Source: an uncultured Dehalococcoidia bacterium (lineage in GTDB: Bacteria > Chloroflexota > Dehalococcoidia > Lucifugimonadales > JADFKI01). Taken from it: a stretch of 64,000 bases of DNA. This document shows positions 61,934-64,000 of this stretch, in pieces (position 1 is the stretch's first letter; the number at the start of each line of letters is the position of its first letter). A model generated the notes under the pieces. The model was not told where the DNA came from, searched no databases, and was given only the letters and a program-made list of their open reading frames with translations. The DNA lies in the NCBI GenBank assembly GCA_958295865.1, contig CATQHF010000004.1, positions 505,506 through 569,505 of the forward strand, read 5' to 3'. The position numbers and the translations under genes are program-made.

Positions 61934-62095
61934 GAGAAAATTGCATTAGTCCCTTCCCCCCCTGATGGGAGAAGGTTCGTCGGCGAGGCGAGGACGCCGC
62001 AGATGTGATTGTCCCTTCCCCCTTTGGGGGAAGGTTAGGATGGGGGCGAAAATGCTTGCCCATCGACGGCTAAACCGTACCAATGCAATTTTCTC
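61934..62095. repeat. MITE, family A (copy 2)
   Basis: 162 bp with ends GAGAAAATTGCATTAGT and CCAATGCAATTTTCTC. It sits upstream of the gap promoter region, between gap and the DUF885 gene. Confidence 0.85.
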
Positions 62096-62109
62096 AAGGC
62101 GACGGAATG

Positions 62110-63786
62110 CTAAACACGCGCCATTTCACGCCGCATCTGCGCTAGCCCCATAGGTCCAAGGTCGAGCGCGCGGGTATGGAACTCTTTCAGGTCGAAGTCG
62201 GCTCCATCGCGCCGCTTTGCGTCCTCACGCGCCGACAGCCACTCGCGCTCGCCGACCTTGTACGATATTGCCTGCCCCGGCATCCCAAGGTAGCGGTCAA
62301 CCTCGCTCGCCACGAAGTCCGCCGGAAAGTGGCTGCGCTGCCGTATGAACTCCAGCCCAAGCGCCGGCGTCCATGCCTCGCCCGGATGAAAGTCCGAGTC
62401 GGCGGGTATCTCAAGCCCCAGATGCATGCCGATGTCTATAATCACGCGCACACTGCGAAGCGCCTGCGCGCGCAGCATGCCGAGGTAGTAGTCGGGGTTC
62501 TCGAAGTATCCGAGTTCTCCCATCAGCCGCTCGGCGTACAGCGCCCAACCCTCGATGTAGCCCGATGTGCCACCCATAACCGTCTGAAAGCGCGACAAGT
62601 CTTTCGTGAGATACTTGGCGGTGCCGCGCTCGAAGTGATGCCCCGGCACGCCCTCATGGTAAGCGATGGACGGCTCGCCCCACAGCGGAAACCGCGTCCT
62701 GCCGCCGGTCGGATACCATGTGCGTCCGGGACGGCTGAAGTCCTCGGACGGCGCGGTGTAGTACATCGCAAGCGCGCCACCCGGCGGCGCAATCATCGCC
62801 TCGATGCGCCGCACCGGCTCCGGAATCTCAAAGTGTGTCCCGTTCAGTTCGGCGATGGTCGCGTCCTGAATCTCCTGCATCCAGCGCTGAAATGCGTCCA
62901 CGCCCTCGATAGCGCGCGCCGGGTCGGTCTCCAGCAACTGCTTCGCGGCATCGACGCCGGCGCCGGGCAGGATCTTCTCTGCCGTCTTCGCCATCTCGCT
63001 CTCCACCCATCGCAGCTGCTCCCAGCCCCAATCGTAGGTCTCGCTGAAGTCCATATCAGTACCGTTGAACGCGCGCGACGACAGCGAATATCGCTCCGCG
63101 CCCACGCCGTCCCGCTCTGTCGCGCCGCGCATATACTCATCCAGCAGAAAGCGCCCCATGTCGGTATAGGCGCGCGCGGCGGCATCCGCGCCGTCGGCAA
63201 TATCCCGTCGCAGCGCGTCCGACGCCAACCCCACCTCGTCGAATGCGTCCAGCAGCCCGTGAAAGAATGACCCTGAACCGTCAGCGCCCGTCCAGACCTG
63301 CGCCTGCTGCGCGCATCCGGCGACTTGGCGGCGACTGCTCGGCTTGGATTGGCGCAGCCCCTCAAGCAGGCTCTGGCGGTAGCCGTCCAGCCCTTGCGGA
63401 ATCAGCGCAAGCCGCGCCGCGATGTTGCGCCAGTCCTCTTCCGTGTCGCGCGGCATCAGGTCGAAGACCATGCGAATCCCCTGGAACGGACTGCCCAGCA
63501 CGCGCAGGCTTCGCAGATGTTCCCCGGCAGTGTGAGCGTCGATGCCGGTTCGCAGGTCGTCCAGCATCGCATCCTTGGCTATGCGGTCGCGCTCGCCCTC
63601 CACGGCGGCGGCGTTCAGCGCGGCGACGGCGCGCCGGTTCAGCGCGGCGTTGGCATCAGCGCCCTGCGGCGAATAGTCCGACATCATGGCGTCGTGCCCC
63701 GGCACACCCATGGAGGTAGCGCTCACCGGATTGAGCGCGGCGTAGCTCTCAACATAGTCGTTGGCAATTTCATAGACTTGGGACAT
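62110..63786 (-). CDS. DUF885 family protein (putative metallo-peptidase)
   Basis: A 558-residue protein: YVESYAALNPVSATSMGVPGHD at the N-terminus, DFSETYDWGWEQL near residue 245, and IAYHEGVPGHHFE near 385, the H-E-x-x-P-G-H-H motif of DUF885. A YIEGWALYAERL segment follows. The family is soluble, common in marine and soil bacteria and thought to be a zinc peptidase, without a defined substrate. ATG 63786 (MSQVYEIAND) is chosen over the longer frame start. Confidence 0.8.
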   Translation of the reverse strand: MSQVYEIANDYVESYAALNPVSATSMGVPGHDAMMSDYSPQGADANAALNRRAVAALNAAAVEGERDRIAKDAMLDDLRTGIDAHTAGEHLRSLRVLGSPFQGIRMVFDLMPRDTEEDWRNIAARLALIPQGLDGYRQSLLEGLRQSKPSSRRQVAGCAQQAQVWTGADGSGSFFHGLLDAFDEVGLASDALRRDIADGADAAARAYTDMGRFLLDEYMRGATERDGVGAERYSLSSRAFNGTDMDFSETYDWGWEQLRWVESEMAKTAEKILPGAGVDAAKQLLETDPARAIEGVDAFQRWMQEIQDATIAELNGTHFEIPEPVRRIEAMIAPPGGALAMYYTAPSEDFSRPGRTWYPTGGRTRFPLWGEPSIAYHEGVPGHHFERGTAKYLTKDLSRFQTVMGGTSGYIEGWALYAERLMGELGYFENPDYYLGMLRAQALRSVRVIIDIGMHLGLEIPADSDFHPGEAWTPALGLEFIRQRSHFPADFVASEVDRYLGMPGQAISYKVGEREWLSAREDAKRRDGADFDLKEFHTRALDLGPMGLAQMRREMARV

Positions 63787-63872
63787 CTTCAATCCACCGC
63801 TCCCCGATATTCGTTCAAGGCGATTACATTCATGCAAACTATCGTCTATCGTGGCTGCCTCGCCGGATTACC

Positions 63873-64000
63873 TCAACCTCTTTGCGGCACGGGCTGTCCC
63901 TTGTACAGACGCCCCCTATCGCCAACCGTGCGCTCATGCTCGAAGGACATCACGGGGACGCCGTATCCGCAGCTTGTGCTCGTCTTCTCCACCGACACAT
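63873..64000 (-). CDS. C-terminal fragment of a pyridoxamine-phosphate-oxidase-like protein
   Basis: The last 41 residues, running off the right edge, contain SVEKTSTSCGYGVPVMSF. The TSCGYGVP phrase is typical of the C-terminal part of pyridoxamine 5'-phosphate oxidase-like FMN-binding proteins. The stop is TGA at 63873-63875. The enzyme class is inferred from this one motif. Confidence 0.55.
   Translation of the reverse strand, partial: VSVEKTSTSCGYGVPVMSFEHERTVGDRGRLYKGQPVPQRG

Overview
The window is a high-GC, gene-dense stretch of a bacterial chromosome, probably from the SAR202 / Dehalococcoidia side of the Chloroflexota. This assignment is inferred from gene content, with no rRNA or database search behind it. 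The clues are coenzyme F420 genes (cofC, cofD), two LLM-type flavin oxidoreductases, an enolase-superfamily enzyme, a CaiB-type CoA-transferase, amidase, SDR, phosphotriesterase-like, FAH and HpcH-type enzymes, a DUF951 protein, and an atp operon in the order I-B-E-F-H-A-G-D-C. I saw no rRNA, tRNA or CRISPR array.

Layout. 1-6.2 kb: a fused exonuclease-DinG helicase, a cytosolic serine protease and a ThDP-dependent enzyme. 6.3-9.5 kb: a tandem duplication of a DNA methyltransferase-HNH fusion gene with two unrelated target-recognition regions. 9.4-14.6 kb: small-molecule catabolism (LLM, FAH, phosphotriesterase-like, VOC, amidase plus GatC-like). 14.6-18 kb: a NucS-like nuclease, a HigBA pair, and a VapBC45-like pair inserted at the 3' end of an enolase-superfamily gene whose tail is duplicated. 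18-31 kb: oxidoreductases, DUF1800 plus NHL genes, four Uma2 genes, an ABC exporter, a radical-SAM-like protein without its cysteines, and a CoA-transferase. 31-34.8 kb: an apparent operon cofD-cofC-membrane protein-LLM-enoyl-CoA hydratase. 35-40.6 kb: recF and tig-clpP-clpX. 41-45 kb: a repeat-rich accessory stretch with a broken higBA and two orphan proteins. 45-48 kb: siroheme sulfite/nitrite reductase divergent from rex. 48-56 kb: the ATP synthase operon with two unknown coupled genes between atpA and atpG. 56-64 kb: bifunctional nuclease, DUF951, pyrF, an endonuclease III homologue, HIT, GAPDH and DUF885.

Regulation. Two perfect TTGTG-N8-CACAA sites, the Rex operator consensus, lie at rex itself and over the -10 of the atp promoter. 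This suggests that NADH/NAD+ sensing controls ATP synthase. The sulfite/nitrite reductase has a good promoter, a leader of about 190 nt and an intrinsic terminator before its start codon, an attenuator layout.

Mobile and repeated DNA. Several families of short palindromic or MITE-like repeats fill the intergenic gaps. One supplies the start codon and first 29 codons of a gene, and another abuts a truncated higB. The most distinctive items are the methyltransferase-HNH tandem duplication with a 5-bp microhomology junction, the Rex-atp link, the cysteine-less radical SAM homologue, and the toxin-antitoxin cassette bounded by a duplicated gene end.
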